From Cardiocondyla obscurior (Eukaryota > Arthropoda > Insecta > Hymenoptera > Formicidae): DNA of 64,000 bases. The stretch spans positions 12,901,001 to 12,965,000 of the forward strand of contig NC_091865.1 of NCBI RefSeq assembly GCF_019399895.1, read 5' to 3'. The notes below the pieces were generated by a model. It made no database searches. It saw nothing but the letters and a program-made list of their open reading frames with translations, and had not been told where the DNA came from. Position 1 is the stretch's first letter. Each line of letters starts with the position of its first letter. A program made the translations under genes and the position numbers. Below are positions 11,701 through 25,342 of the stretch, one piece after another.

Positions 11701-14700
11701 TTATAAGCTTTACGATATGTATTTCCATGCTACATTACATTGCATAATCTCATTATAATTTGCGGATAATTAGTAATCTATTTTTTATGAGTATGCGTCG
11801 TTAAACATTTTTCAAGTCTTATAAGGAAATAATTTTCAAAAATTCGTATCTTTTTGCTCACAAAAATTGTGTTATACAATTAAATATTTTATATTTTTTG
11901 TTTTAATGTTACGTTAAAATTTTTTTTTTTATAATACTCAATATGTTGCATGTTTGTCATGTGTATGTGATAGGAAGCACTGCTTTGGATAGTCATTTAG
12001 AAGATAACTGAAATGTGTTTATGAACTTGATAAGAATTCTTCGTAAATAATTAATTGTAAAATAACTTTAAAAATAATTTTACATAAAATGCAAAAAAAA
12101 AAAAAAATTATTTTAATTTTATATACGTATACATATATAAATATACATACACATACATATATGTATATGAGATCTTACGTTTACCCGTCTCTTTAATTTT
12201 TCGATTATCTTAATTATTACTAGCTATTTCTGTTTTGTCTCAACTATTTCCTATTTAAAACTGATATTAAGTTTATTTTTATTAAAAAAATGATATAAAG
12301 AGATAGTACTCTTTATTATTATAATCTTATAAAGTTCATTTATTTTAGGTTTTAACATTTTTTTGGATGAATATTTTTATTGTATATAAGAAATTGGCTA
12401 CTTGTGACGTTATTATGTTTATTATAAGTGATAGAACGTTAATTGTTTACAGCACGTGCACTCAAGATTGTTTAAACTGTATAGTGGCGCTTAATTGGAA
12501 AAATTTATTATTCTTTGTGTAAATGTTTTTAGGTGTTATATCCACTGATGAATTGCCAGCTGAATTTGATCAAGAAGAATCAACGTTTATTGAGAAACTT
12601 GGAGCAAATACCGATAAATTTTTACAAGAATTTTTTTGCAAATGGGGAACATGTAAGTAAAATAATTTATATTACGTATTTTACAATATAGTTTACACAA
12701 AATTAAATTACTGTACTCTACATTTGCATATAATGTCTAATAATCTTTTCTAGTTTGCGCTTCTCGACCTTGGTTAATTCTCTTTCTTGGCTTCTTATTG
12801 ATTATTGCCTTGGGACATGGCATAAAATATATGCAAGTTATTACCGATCCTGTGCAATTATGGGCATCCCCACATTCTCGATCACGTGTAGAAAGGGAAT
12901 ATTTTGATAAACACTTTGAACCTTTTTATCGAAATGAACAAATTATTATCACTTCTGTTGGTTTACCAAAAGTATGTATTACAGAAATATATTACTTATT
13001 TTCGTATAGAATAAATTATATTCTTTTAATACATACTCGTCATTTAAAGCACAAAAATAGTCACTGTAATTATTATATAGATATTATATAATTATTTAAT
13101 GTTACAGATTATACACAACACCTCTAATGGCCCAATTGTATTTGGTCCTGTATTTAATGACACTTTTCTAAAAACAATCTTTGAATTACAAGAAGGAATT
13201 AAAAATATAATTAGTCCCAATAATTATACATTAGCAGATATATGTTTTGCACCTTTAACTGGGCCATTCACCGGTCCGACGACTGTTTCGCAATGCACTA
13301 TTCAAAGTGTTTGGGGTTATTGGCAAGATAGTATAAAAAAGTTTGAAGATTCAGAAGAAGATGGAAATTACACTGTGAATTATTTGGATCACTTTAGAGT
13401 ATGCTCACAGTAAGTAATTTAAAAAAAATTAATACTTATGTATACAAAAAATATTACATTTATATATTTTTCTTTTAGAAATGCATATAATCCTGAATGC
13501 CTCGCACCTTACGGTGGTCCTGTAGAGCCAGCAATTGCAGTTGGTGGATTTTTATCTCCAGGACAAGATCTTCATAATCCACCATATGAAAAAGCAACTG
13601 CTATAATCCTTACTTTTCTCGTAAACAATTATCACAATAAAGCTAAATTATTACCTGCTATGGAATGGGAAGAGAGGTAAAATTATGCGAGTTTTTTAAT
13701 CAAATAAAATTATTGTAAAGATTGTATTTCATATATATTCAATTTTTAGCTATGTTAACTTTATGAAAAATTGGACGGCAACAAGAAAACCGGCATTTAT
13801 GGATATAGCGTTTACATCTGAACGTTCAATTGAGGATGAATTAAACCGTGAATCTCAATCGGACATTGTAACCATCCTGGTATCATATATTATTATGTTT
13901 GGATATATTGCGGTGTCTCTTGGTCAAATTAGATCATGCACCCGTCTTTTGGTAAGATTTTTACTTGCTTTTTTGTGCATTAAAAAAAATATTACTATTT
14001 TAATATGTAATTTATTTATTATATTTCAGCACGATTCTAAAATAACTCTTGGACTTGGAGGTGTACTTATAGTGTTGGCATCTGTAATCTGTTCGGTTGG
14101 ATTATTTGGTTTTATTGGTATACCAGCTACACTGATCATTATCGAGGTTATTCCATTTTTGGTATTGGCTGTCGGAGTAGATAATATTTTTATTCTTGTA
14201 CAAACTCATCAAAGGGAGGGTAGACGCCCAAATGAATCGATCCCGGAACATATCGGTCGTACATTGGGTCAAGTTGGTCCTAGTATGTTGCTCACAAGTG
14301 TATCGGAAAGCTGTTGCTTTTTCCTTGGTATGTATTGATATACTTCAATCGATAACAAGGTACTAATTAATAAGCTATTACAATGATATATCTCTTTTGT
14401 TGTTTATAGGCAGTCTTTCTGATATGCCTGCCGTGAAAGCATTCGCTCTCTATGCTGGAATGGCATTATTAATAGACTTCATATTGCAAATCACATGTTT
14501 TGTCAGTCTTTTAGCACTTGACACAATTCGACATACGGTATGTTTTGTGTAAAAAAAATTTATATTAATTATTTTTATTCTATTCTATATAAAATACATT
14601 TTTTTTTTATTGCAGAATAACAGATTAGATGTATTTTGCTTTATTCGCTCTAAACGTGATGATGGAGAAGAAGTGGTAGATGGAATACTATATAAAATTT

Positions 14701-17700
14701 TCAAAGTTGTATACGTCCCGTTATTACTCCAAAAATGGGTTCGTACGGTTGTGATGATTGTATTCTTTGGTTGGCTTTGCAGCAGCATTGCTGTAATACC
14801 ACATATTGAAATTGGTTTAGATCAGGAACTTTCTATGCCCGAAGATAGTTTTGTGCTTAAATATTTCAAGGTATGTATGAGTAATCAATAGAACATATTG
14901 AGCTAAATATAAATTATAATAATTTTTTACTTTACTATTATAGTTATAAAAGCACTTAAAAAAATTTTTTTTTCCAGTTCATGAATAGTTACTTATCTAT
15001 TGGCCCACCAATGTATTTTGTTGTTAAAGACGGCCTAAATTATTCGAATACGAAAACACAGAACTTAGTGTGCGGTGGACAATATTGTAATAGCGATTCA
15101 GTATCGACGCAAATATTTACAGCATCTAAACAATCAAATAGGTATTGTGGAAACTTTTTCTTAATTTTAATTTTGTTTTTTACTTTTACTAAAAAATATT
15201 TTTAATTTTTATTTTAGAACTTATATAGCTAAGCCTGCTTCATCTTGGGTAGATGATTATTTTGATTGGTCAGGATTGTCAGGTTGCTGCAGATATTTTC
15301 CTACGAACAGTTCATTCTGTCCGCATACCGGTATGTATTCTTTAAAACATTGATGTTAATAATTCAATTTCTATATTCTATTTTAATCTTTTTTTTTTTT
15401 TAATATATATTTTAGCTCGGCGTTGTTCTCTTTGCAATATTACGTTAAATGAGTACAACAGACCAATACCGACTGATTTCGACAAATATGTGTCGTTCTT
15501 CCTCCAAGACAACCCCGATGAAACATGTGCTAAAGGAGGTCATGCAGCTTACGGACATGGTGTGAATTACATTACCAATCCTAACACGGGAATGTCAACA
15601 GTTGGCGCTTCATATTTCATGGCTTATCACACTATTCTTAAATCGTCAGCCGATTATTATGAATCGATGAGAGCGGCCAGAGTAGTGGCAGCAAATATTA
15701 CAGATATGCTGAACTACAATTTGAAAAAATTCGATGAAAACGCTAGTGTAGAAGTTTTCCCCTACAGTGTTTTCTACGTATTTTACGAACAGTATCTGAC
15801 TATGTGGCCCGACACACTGCAGAGTATAGGAATTTCATTGCTGGCTATATTTGTAGTCACTTTCTTGTTAATGGGATTGGATATCTTCTCCTCACTTGTG
15901 GTTATAATTACAATCGCGATGATTGTCGTTAATATTGGTGGTTTGATGTATTGGTGGCATATAACTTTGAACGCTGTATCGCTAGTAAATCTTGTTATGG
16001 TAAGTTAATTGTTTCGAGCGCTATAGATTTTAGATTCTATTTTAATATTTTTAATTAAATAAATTTAATGTATAGCAACTTATAAAGATATAACATTTTA
16101 TGTTGCTTTTGTTACAGGCAGTTGGCATAGCCGTCGAATTTTGCAGTCATCTGGTACATTCCTTCTCTGTGTCAGTTCAAGAAACTAGGGTTGAGAGAGT
16201 CGCAGATGCATTAACAAATATGGGGAGTTCAGTATTTAGCGGTATCACTTTGACCAAGTTTGGCGGAATTATTGTGCTGGGCTTTGCAAAAAGCCAAATT
16301 TTCCAGGTTAGTATTTGTTTCATTATAACAGTAAATGAAACATTAATTATTTATTAATATTAACTACCAATTATCGTGATCAAAAAACAGTCAAGAATGG
16401 AGTTTTGCTGTTTATATTTGAATTAAAATTTTCAGAATTACTTAGCTAAAATATATTTACAGGTATTTTACTTCAGAATGTATTTGGGTATTGTACTATT
16501 TGGAGCGGCACATGGTCTCATCTTTTTGCCAGTACTGCTAAGTTATATAGGTAAGAAAGTCATTTATGATTAAAATTATGAACGCACATCAACACGCGCG
16601 GGCTTATATATGTATATATTTACAGCACTGCTAAGTATACAATTTTTTATTGGAATATCTAAGTATATGTCAGAAAAGTCTATGTTACATTTTTTGAAGT
16701 CTTTTCTGATTTTTATTTATCAAAAATAATTTTTTTTTTTTATTACGCACAACAGAATAAGCTCAATTGCTTGATTTAAAATACAAAATTTAAATAAACA
16801 AATTTTTTATATTAAAATATATATCGATCATACATGCATTAACATTTTATGTTGCATGAAGCATATTTTATATAATTTTATACTTTATTACTAAATATAC
16901 TTTATAGCACAGTCACCGCAATTTTAAACTTTATTAAAATATTTCAGAGTTTGCGAAAGAGAAAATAGTTAAATAATTAATATTGTTTGAACTCACCAGT
17001 GTTATATTAATTAATATTTTATTTTCATATCCCTATATGCAATATCTTAAGCTTCTCTCATAATTAATAGCTTTATAAATTCGACAGAGAGTAACAAATT
17101 GCATTGAAATACTTCTATGCCGAATTCGTTTACTAACTACGTTTCGTCTTTTTCGTTAAGAAGACTCGCATTCTTTACATGTACTTTTTTTGAGTAATGC
17201 GGACTAGCATTATGACCCCTGGTGGTTTTAGGCTCACCCATGAATAAAGAGAAATTGGCGAACCACAAGAGAGCAATTCACGGAAATTTGGACAACGTGC
17301 AAGAGACGTCGTTAAATCATCGAGTAAGCAAACATAATTCTCCCACACCCACTACAACTACACCTACGTTCAAAGTGCTTGAATGTGACAGATAGGTATG
17401 CAGAGCATCTGAATATATAACAGGAACGTCTACATTTTGATATGTGGTAAAATTTCTTACTATTTTTTTTCTTTTGTGTTCAAAATCTGTCATCGTACGT
17501 GTTCGTATTTATTTTGCACTGATAAGACTCGATCTACGTTACCGTAGGTAGTAAGTTTTAAGCCGTAAAAAATCAGCCAATTGTTTTACAAATTCCAAGA
17601 GAATTATCCAACGTGATTGATTAATTTCTTACGACTTAAAGCTTACTACGGAAACGTAGATCGAGCCTAAACAAAAGTAAATTGTAGAAGATTATTTTGT

Positions 17701-19059
17701 ATATTGTCAGTTTTGAAATATGATTTGATGTTTATCATTATTTTAACCACATGTAAATATGCATCTAAGAAGTAATTCTTTTTAAATTTAATAATAGATC
17801 AGATTTTAATTTAAGTTTGCAAAATTATGGTTTTCTTTTCGTAAACTTATTTTAAAATTACAAAAGTATCAAGCACATTACTTCAATTTTATACATACAT
17901 ACAAACCAAACCAGTAATAATTATAAAAAGTATTAGTTTATATTTGTCTTGTACGTTTTTTTGCTTAATTTACATATATGTATAATATAGCGTTACGCCC
18001 GTCAGGCGTGGAAACCTAATCTCCGCGTGCTCGCTCACTTCACGCTTTGCACATACTCACACGGCACTTCTCTCTTACATTGTCACAAATATAGGTTTAA
18101 TTTTATGTATACTTATATTGGTGTTTTTACGCGTCATGTGTTGATGTCTATCGCTATGTGGTTAATACAATGTGTATATTAATACATAAGAAACATATTG
18201 CATTATGTGTTATATTTCTCATAACGTATATGTATATGTTGCGTAGCATATATACAATATAATCTCAAATTGCGAGTTAATCTGTGATCAAATAATTCTT
18301 TGTCGAATTACATAATTTAAATTATTAAAAAATAGATTGAGCTTATGCTGCTATAAACTCATTAATTATAACAGGGATATGGAAATCCGAAAATATTATC
18401 ACTGGTGAAAAAGCAAAGTATAGGATAATATCACATCATTGTGCTTATATTGCAATTTTATCCTTTAGACGAAGTAACAAATTATTTTTATATTTTATCT
18501 TAAAACTTTGCTGGTATGTACACACCTTTTTAAAATTAATGTCATTTAAAATAATTGTGCTATGTTGTATAAATACATTTCCTTTGTTGCATCTGACACT
18601 TAATTAAAGCAGTAGTAAATTTTTATAAACTTATTAGAATACTTAGTTTTGCATGAATGTTTTATATTTAATAAGTTGCATTTTGTATATGTGTATTGTG
18701 TAAAAAAAAAAAAAAATAGAAGTGCATAAACACGTAGAAAATTTTAGTAATGTTATCACACAACAGCATAATCTTAATCATACTAATTTATTGTTGTTAC
18801 ACGGAGTGCGATGGGAGATTACAGTAGATAAAAAGTGGTGACTCGAGATGTTTAAAATATTTCTTTTGCCATTGCAGGCGTGATGTCGCGCCGAGGGCGT
18901 AGAAGAGCCCGCGAACTTGCGAGCGGAAGCGAAGCTAGGCGTCACGAACGTGACAAGCCGAATTCTCCTCTACTCCAAAACGACAACCACCAACGCGCGT
19001 CCACTTCCTACGCCAGTGTGAACTCCACTGATGTGCTTGATCACCATGTAAAATTCTAA
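5763..19059 (+). CDS. NPC1: NPC1 intracellular cholesterol transporter
   Basis: Polytopic late-endosome/lysosome protein that takes sterol from NPC2 and exports it across the limiting membrane. Coding exons: 5763-5885, 8647-8998, 9091-9383, 9930-10122, 12533-12652, 12754-12971, 13108-13409, 13479-13676, 13750-13951, 14030-14327, 14410-14537, 14616-14870, 14978-15141, 15218-15330, 15416-15999, 16118-16306, 16463-16550, 18878-19059. All phases join, giving 1,333 residues (human NPC1 has 1,278). A signal peptide core lies at about residues 26-39. The Cys-rich N-terminal sterol domain starts at 42 and ends before the proline linker PPMPPLPKP (about 275-284), followed by the first membrane helix. 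The sterol-sensing domain spans about 630-800, with SERSIEDELNRES before it and IEVIPFLVLAVGVDNIFILVQ inside. The C-terminal transmembrane block carries SSVFSGITLTKFGG. An optional exon lies in intron 4, and exon 17 can join either of two end exons. Confidence 0.95.
5886..8646 (+). other. NPC1 intron 1
   Basis: A 2.8-kb intron with donor GTGAGT and acceptor TTCCCACAG. It is AT-rich and contains a CT microsatellite at about 8095-8120. The first few hundred bases are CpG-rich and probably continue the promoter-proximal region. No coding exon was recognised in it. Confidence 0.7.
11215..11346 (+). other. NPC1: Additional NPC1 coding exon in intron 4 (132 nt, 44 residues), cassette or constitutive
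   Basis: Within the 2.4-kb intron between 10122 and 12533 lies an open segment with acceptor TATAG before 11215 and donor GTAGGT after 11346. Its length is exactly 44 codons, and entry and exit phases are both 1, as the flanking exons require, so inclusion or skipping keeps frame. It adds a cytosolic segment after the first membrane helix, rich in Arg, Gly and Ala at first (RQVGRRLAAGLHH) and ending in QEDSPLQSKRSS. The phase match and sharp GC contrast with the surrounding intron argue that it is coding. The upstream polypyrimidine tract is weak. Confidence 0.6.
17232..17395 (+). other. NPC1: Alternative NPC1 C-terminal exon
   Basis: The acceptor GGTTTTAG before 17232 takes the phase-1 end of exon 17. 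It reads IGSPMNKEKLANHKRAIHG, then a Thr/Pro-rich tail, to TAG at 17393-17395. The start resembles the YIGPSVNK region that follows the last membrane helix in other NPC1 proteins. An internal donor (CGA|GTAAGC) at 17324 would join the downstream terminal exon in phase 0, but that gives GCG TGA, so this exon cannot combine with the long 18878-19059 tail. Exons 17232-17395 and 18878-19059 therefore encode mutually exclusive tails. Confidence 0.65.
17526..17667. mobile_element. 142-bp MITE-like hairpin element
   Basis: The two ends are inverted copies of each other over about 55 bp. The left arm begins GACTCGATCTACGTTACCG, and the right arm read in reverse begins GGCTCGATCTACGTTTCCG. About 30 bp separate them. 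Both outer flanks are TAA (17523-17525 and 17668-17670). A 3-bp TAA duplication is the type made by PIF/Harbinger (Tourist-type) elements, but the class is inferred from it alone. It lies between the alternative NPC1 end exons, on the transcribed strand. Confidence 0.65.
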
Positions 19060-22000
19060 CGAAGAATTAACCGTCGCCGATTTAATCGGATACAATTTTT
19101 GTACTTAGAACTGAAATCTACTAAATACTTATTTAGTGTCAATAGAATTGTTTACCTCGAACCATCGTAAATCAAGGAAGGGAGTTTTTTTTTTTTTTGT
19201 AATAAATTCTCCCTTCCGAAACAGAGAAAGTTTAATACGAATTAATCCTACGTGGTTCTTCGAGACTGGTGAAGATGTCCATCTACGTTCATATCTGGCA
19301 TTAATATTTTAGTGATAAATGAATTTCTAGGTCTTCGTCATACACATTTTTAGCATATTTATTTCGGGCAAGGCTTTTTTCTTATTTTTTAATTTAATAT
19401 TATTTTTCACATACTTATTCGAAATTGATATATTTCGCAAATGCGAAGGCTTAAATGTACGTGCTATGGATTTTAGGTAGAATAATTTCTCTAGAACGAA
19501 GAATTTTTTTTTCATATTTGTTAAGGAAATCGATAGAGAAGTGGTTATTGTAAATGTGACGGACAAAATGTATTTTCCTCTTTTTAATGCATTTTTCAAT
19601 TGTGACATGAATCTTTTTTTCTGATATTGATATCCAATTATTTACGCAATTACTTTTACGTAAGTGTGATGTTAAAATATTGATACTGAAAAAATTAATT
19701 ATTGAATCAAAATTATTTAATATGCAATTTATTTAAGAAGTTAAAACTATAACAATTAATAATTGCTTTAATAATATAAAAAATTGCATACTTTAAAATT
19801 TGCGTATTTTTTAAAATCTGTGATCAAATCGGTTATAACTAAATACTTATAACAATCAACTAAAAATTATTCTTATGCCGTCCACAATCAGCATACGTGT
19901 TAAGTAAAATATGAAGCCCTATACCATTGATATTGGTATCGCATTAAAAGTGATATCTGTATCAGGATTCAAGTTTTCAAGTCTCGTAATCCTTAAGTTT
20001 CATGGTGAGATCGTATCTAAACAACTTAAATTCATATTAAATTCTCTTGCTACATCATTGCATGTGAAACTATCTTTAATTTATAGTGTGAAAATATATC
20101 GAGTTTTTCACACTGATTATTTTTATATATAAAAATTGTATGTAAGAAAGAATTAATGAATGTCTAGTAATAATACGAAAAATCGGATTTTATTACATTT
20201 ATTAATCATTAATCGTGATTATGTGCATTTGAGTGTATATTGTCAGCGTAAATAATATATATGTTACAAATCTGCACCACGTTACTTAAGGATTAAATTT
20301 CTGTCGTGAGGTATATAATTATTATCAGTATTGTTATTTAGATTTGAGTGCGTTTTGTTTACTTTTTAAGTAAATCCTACTTTGCCAAGTTCCGAATATA
20401 TGACAGTTATTAAATTAAGGCAAAGTGTTAGGTTGTTCTCTTGTCGTTAGCTCATTTGTGTAAGTCAATGGAGAACATTATGTCTAAGATTCAAATATCT
20501 TTCACGTCGACTTTATTATGCCGGTATTAATACTTTTTCTTGAAAACGTTAGCTAATCACTTTGAGTGACTTCTCTATTATCAGATTATTGAGTGATCAA
20601 ATATCTAACAAATCACGTAATTTATTTAAAAAATTATTCTTTTATTTCTTTTTGATTGGCTAAATGTTTGCTTTTTCTACATAAATATTCTAAAAAAAAT
20701 AGCTTTATTTCTGTTTTCAAAGCACTCAGTCTAACAATGTAATACGAGAAGCTAAATAAACCAATTTGTGATTAGAGTTTAATAGATACCAAGAAAACGG
20801 GCTGTAAGTCTGCACGCATGGAAGTATAGTATAACGAATTGTACCATATTTCGATATAACAGAAAATATATTTGTCTTTTTCAAGAAAAGGAAAAGTAAA
20901 GTATAACATTTGAGAAGTAAAAACCTATAAATGTATGAATATTTGGATGACTGAAAATAAATTAAAGTTTATAAAATATATATAAAGTAGTAAATTACTT
21001 TAGCAGAAATACTGCTGCGATTAAGTACGAGAATAATCGTCAAGACAAAGATATTACAATGTTACTAAAAAATAAATACGAAAATTATTTCTTTTACTTT
21101 ATAGCAATTATGTCGAATGAATTACGTGGGACAACTAATAAAAATTAATTTAGAATCTCGCGTAGTATGGTTCATATATTAATTTTAAAACATTTAAATT
21201 CATTATTGCTCTACGCAATAAGATACAAGCACTGCGGAAAAATAACTCTATTTATTTTTAATAATCGAGTTACTCGTATACTATAGTTATATCAACGGAA
21301 ATTGTGCAAAAAAATTTGATCTTGCGATATCTTTAATAAGCAGAAACCTTAAAACAACGAAATACGAATCTTATCAATTCTGGTAATTGACATGTTTGAA
21401 TTGTGCTCGTTGTATTTCGAATTATTAAAATTAATTGAGATAAAAACGTATTCAAAATGTGTATTTAAATATATTCTTCTTTGATAAGCTTTGCAATTTC
21501 GCATATTTAAGCTGAATGTATTTTAATTCAGAAAAAAATTTGATTATCGGTTGATTATAGGCATAAATTTATTATGATTTAGCCAAATATTTAGAATTAT
21601 GTACGACCTTTAATAGAAGAAAATGGGATGGTTTATATTACGTTTAATTATTAGGCTCCTAAAAACTGGGTAGATTCGCTAACTTTTTGTCATTAGTACG
21701 TGTAAGTTTTCTACATCTATACTATGCAATGCTTTCGCGTCATGTGTCTAACAGATTTTACAACAGTGTCTTATCTGTATTTGATACACAGGAATATAAT
21801 CTAACAAAAATATCAGCAGACGAATTAATTGCTAGTATTAATATGTTTTTCAACATACCCGCTTACTTTTCGATTGAGAGAATTCTCATCATGGATTTGA
21901 GCGTTCGATATAGAACGTATTCTTTTATACTTCGTGCAGTACGTGTAATTACGAAAGAAAGGAACTCACTAGACACACACAAAGTTGTTAATATTTCCTA

Positions 22001-22704
22001 CGTTGTTACTGCGATATATGTATTTGCGTGGAGATGAATGTACGTACTACAACAGTATAAAAGACAAGAAGAGAAATGTTCGTATTAAATGTTATAAATC
22101 ATGTGTATAAAAATATGTCGTATGTGCAAGTTTATTACATTGTCTGGCAGGCATACGTATGTTCGATATACAGCGATACCTTCGTTAAATTAAATCGTAC
22201 TGGCCGGTTCGAAGAGTATCGTAAATGATCTTTATACTGCACCATGTATATTATATGACAAAATGCATATCAATAGATGCTTTGATGTAACTGTAAAGTG
22301 AAAAAGCGAAAAGTGTAAGCATCAAATTAAATTAAATTAATGTTGTGATGGATAAATGGAAAGTGAGAGATGGGAGAGAACTTAGTAAAATGTCTCCGGT
22401 AGCGTGCGAAAAGCATGTGTTGTCATAAATATAAATAAATTTTCTCTTGTTTGTAACATAATTGCATTATGTTAATTCGGTTAATGACATATTTTAGAGA
22501 AAACTATATATTGTTTGTCGTTTAATATTTTAACGTCTTGCTATAAAAGAAATATGAACCATTGTTTTATTACAATAAAATATCTGATTTATTACAATAA
22601 TTTTTACAAGAATTAATGCAGATATTAAATTAAATACATTTTGGCATCTCTTTTTTTATATACAATGATTTTAAGGTTTATTTCGCTTTGAAGTAGCATT
22701 TCAT
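19060..22704. other. NPC1 3' untranslated and intergenic region
   Basis: A 3.6-kb AT-rich stretch between two convergent genes. Short open frames here lack splice support and family resemblance. The NPC1 3' UTR probably occupies the beginning; several AATAAA-like hexamers occur but none can be assigned without transcripts. Confidence 0.5.
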
Positions 22705-24255
22705 TTACGATTCTTGACCTATTGGTCCAAAGAGGTAGATCGCTGGACAATTGTCGTCAGGGTTACCGAGAAATTGTGCGTATAATTCCTGATAACGTGA
22801 TAAAGTCAGTCCACCGCGTCTTCTATCGTCATCCTGTCAATGTAATTATACATATTAAAGTGGAAGAACCAATCTGCATCGTGGAAAAGCGGCAACAGTG
22901 ATTTCGATTCTATCTAACATGACTCATAAGGTAGAATCGAAGATTACAATATCAAAGATTGATTTTGATTGAATTAATTCAGGAATTTAAAAAAATAGTT
23001 TATTGCTATGTCATTAAGTAATCGAATTATTTTACTTACGTTTAAAAGGCTTTGATAAGCTTTATCAAGAATGTCTACATTGTCCACGGCAATTCTCGAA
23101 GCACAGTCGTATCGAAATTCTTCGGCTCCAATCACGCCATCCTCTGGTACGAACATAGACATTAAAAATTGAAAGTTATTCGTTATTTAATCTATTAATT
23201 CAGAAAATAATAATTATTTTTTTTATCTATTAATCTGTATTTTTACAAGATTCGTTTACGTTTTTTAATACTGCACAATACCATTCATATCAAGTATTTT
23301 GAAGTGGCTATCAATGAACATCTTCATAGCTTGAGGAAAATCGTTGTAAGAGCGACCAACGCAGCTATTTTGCACAGCTTTTTTAAATTCTTCTATTGTC
23401 ACTACGCCATCCTAGGAAGAGAATAATTAAGTATTTACTTCTTTATCTAGATAAAAAAATTTTTTATACAATACTTTAATAGAAATTGAACACAAAGTCT
23501 TAAATATTTATTCTGTACTAAAAAAAAGAATTTACGAAATACTAATAATTTTATAAAAAAGTTTTAAATGTCGTCCGTGATTAAACATGACATATTAAAA
23601 ATACCGCAGCAAGGTGCGGATTTTAATAGATCACCAGCTTTGTAGAATGTAAGAAAATTCGTAACAAAGTCAGCTGCAAATGATTTAGAGCTCCGCGGTC
23701 TCGGGCGACTAAGGAATTTGAAGAATTTGAAGACCGACGCGAGATCGAAATTGTGCCAGGAGAAATAGTCAGTCTGTTTATTGCGTGTAAACAATACCTT
23801 ATCAAAATCTGCCAAATCGGCTATTTCCTCCCACAGCGAGAGCATAATGTGAAGATTCTCTTGGTACCGGCTGTAACTGAATTCGCCCTTGCCCTCAATC
23901 AGCGTCATTTTCAGTGCCATACACTCGAAATCGTGCTTGTCCAAGTATCCATTGTTATCAATATCTGCAGTTACAGAAAACATTTCTCTCACTAAACGCA
24001 CTTATTTCAAACAAAAATTAATAAAGATATTTTGTATCTAATTATTACATTCTGTGTAAAAAAAAAATGATAAAACATATGTTGCACTTTATAAAAAGTA
24101 TTAATTTATCGTTTACTTTTTATTTTCGAAAGAGAGATTTTGTAACACGTGTGCTTGAACTTTGCTTAATTTGCATAATTACATGATCCTCGTATTTACT
24201 AACCGTACAGAAACTTCACTATGAAATTAACACGATTATCCCAGCTGTACGCCAT
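22705..24255 (-). CDS. SCP: Sarcoplasmic calcium-binding protein (SCP, EF-hand)
   Basis: Cytosolic Ca2+-buffering EF-hand protein of invertebrate muscle and neurons. Five coding exons on minus: 24255-24204, 23964-23798, 23411-23282, 23143-23040, 22833-22705, with phases 1, 0, 1, 0, giving 193 residues, the usual family length. The short first exon (MAYSWDNRVNFIVKFLYD) was found by matching the family N-terminus and the phase. EF loop 1 is at residues 18-29 (DIDNNGYLDKHD). Loop 2 (70-81, DFDKDGVVTIEE) and loop 3 (114-125, DMNEDGVIGAEE) have full coordinating residues. The fourth hand is degenerate, and the protein ends NPDDNCPAIYLFGP, typical of insect SCPs. The hAT-like element starts 1.1 kb upstream of this gene. 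Confidence 0.93.
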
Positions 24256-25334
24256 CGTGATTGCGATGATTTTTCCTCTTTCAAATTACTTTTCTGATCG
24301 CGAGAAAAACCTCTCTAGCTTAAAGAAGCCGAAAACGTTCTTCCGAGGTGAGCTTTCTCGCCGGTTGGACGCGATGGAACTTCCACGCGGAAGGCACGCG
24401 AGTAAAGTGATTCTAGAGAATGATGGTTTTGTACTGAACTGGACCAAAGTATTGCCGGGTCTATACTTAGGCTACCCCCTCTGAAGGGTACAAAGGCCGT
24501 GGTATTGCACGGGAAGAGAACTCGGACACTGCGGTGGTAGTGGCAATGATGACAATGGTGACAATGATAACGATGGCGATGAACTGTGCAGCTACATTTA
24601 GCGAACTTGTACTTTACGAAATTTCACTGCAAAAAAAAAAAAAAGTTAAATTTGAAATACCAATTACAACGAACGTAAAATTAATAAAAATATAAAAAAA
24701 AATACTAATATTTAAAGAATACAATATACGTCACATCGATTTTACATCTTTTTCTTTTTTTTTTCCTCTTTTTTTACAAATCGATTAACTTGATACCCGA
24801 TTGTTTTGGCCTCTGCTCTACCCGGGGAAGAGTAAATTCTTCGTGAGATGTCGTTTTTACGGAATTGCATTGTCTCACCAGGCAGTTCCGTCTTTATTGG
24901 TGCTCTCTTCACGGCATTATTCTAATTTGAACGGAGGTCAACGAAGCGACGACCACCTCTCGCTGGCACCTCGATTTATCTTCTTACTCCACGTAAAATG
25001 TATTTTCGTACATGGTCTGTCCTCGGTAGACAGTGGACCGTCACGACGCACACGCGAGCACACTCTGTTTACAAAAAGTATTATCTCAACAAAATTTTTT
25101 AATGCTATGTTACAATATACATATTTCTATACGCAATTTTTTTCTATACATTGCACATTAAAAAATTTTTTTTTATTATATTACATTATTATATACTGTC
25201 CGTAGTACGCTGAAAGACAAATGTGGCGACGGCAGCTGGCGAACGTAACTTCAGCGTCGTGTGCGTCGAGTTTCACATGTACCGCACGTATATACCGCGC
25301 CGGCCGGTTTGCCGATGACTGATTTTTTTCCGTT
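24256..25334. other. SCP upstream region
   Basis: Presumed 5' flank and leader of the SCP gene. It contains a GAT-rich imperfect microsatellite around 24545-24590 and several A/T homopolymers. Plus-strand open frames here overlap SCP exon 1 antisense and are not supported as genes. Confidence 0.5.
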
Positions 25335-25342
25335 CTCTCATC
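25335..25342. repeat. Left target-site duplication of the hAT-like element
   Basis: CTCTCATC directly abuts the left terminus and is identical to the octamer at 28126-28133. Confidence 0.85.

Noticed and set aside
21687..22037. 116-codon plus-strand frame in the NPC1 to SCP spacer
   Set aside because: AT-rich composition, no ATG-context or splice support and no family features. Probably untranslated or intergenic.
24221..24484. 87-codon plus-strand frame
   Set aside because: It is antisense to SCP exon 1, whose identity is secure from the family N-terminus and splice phase.
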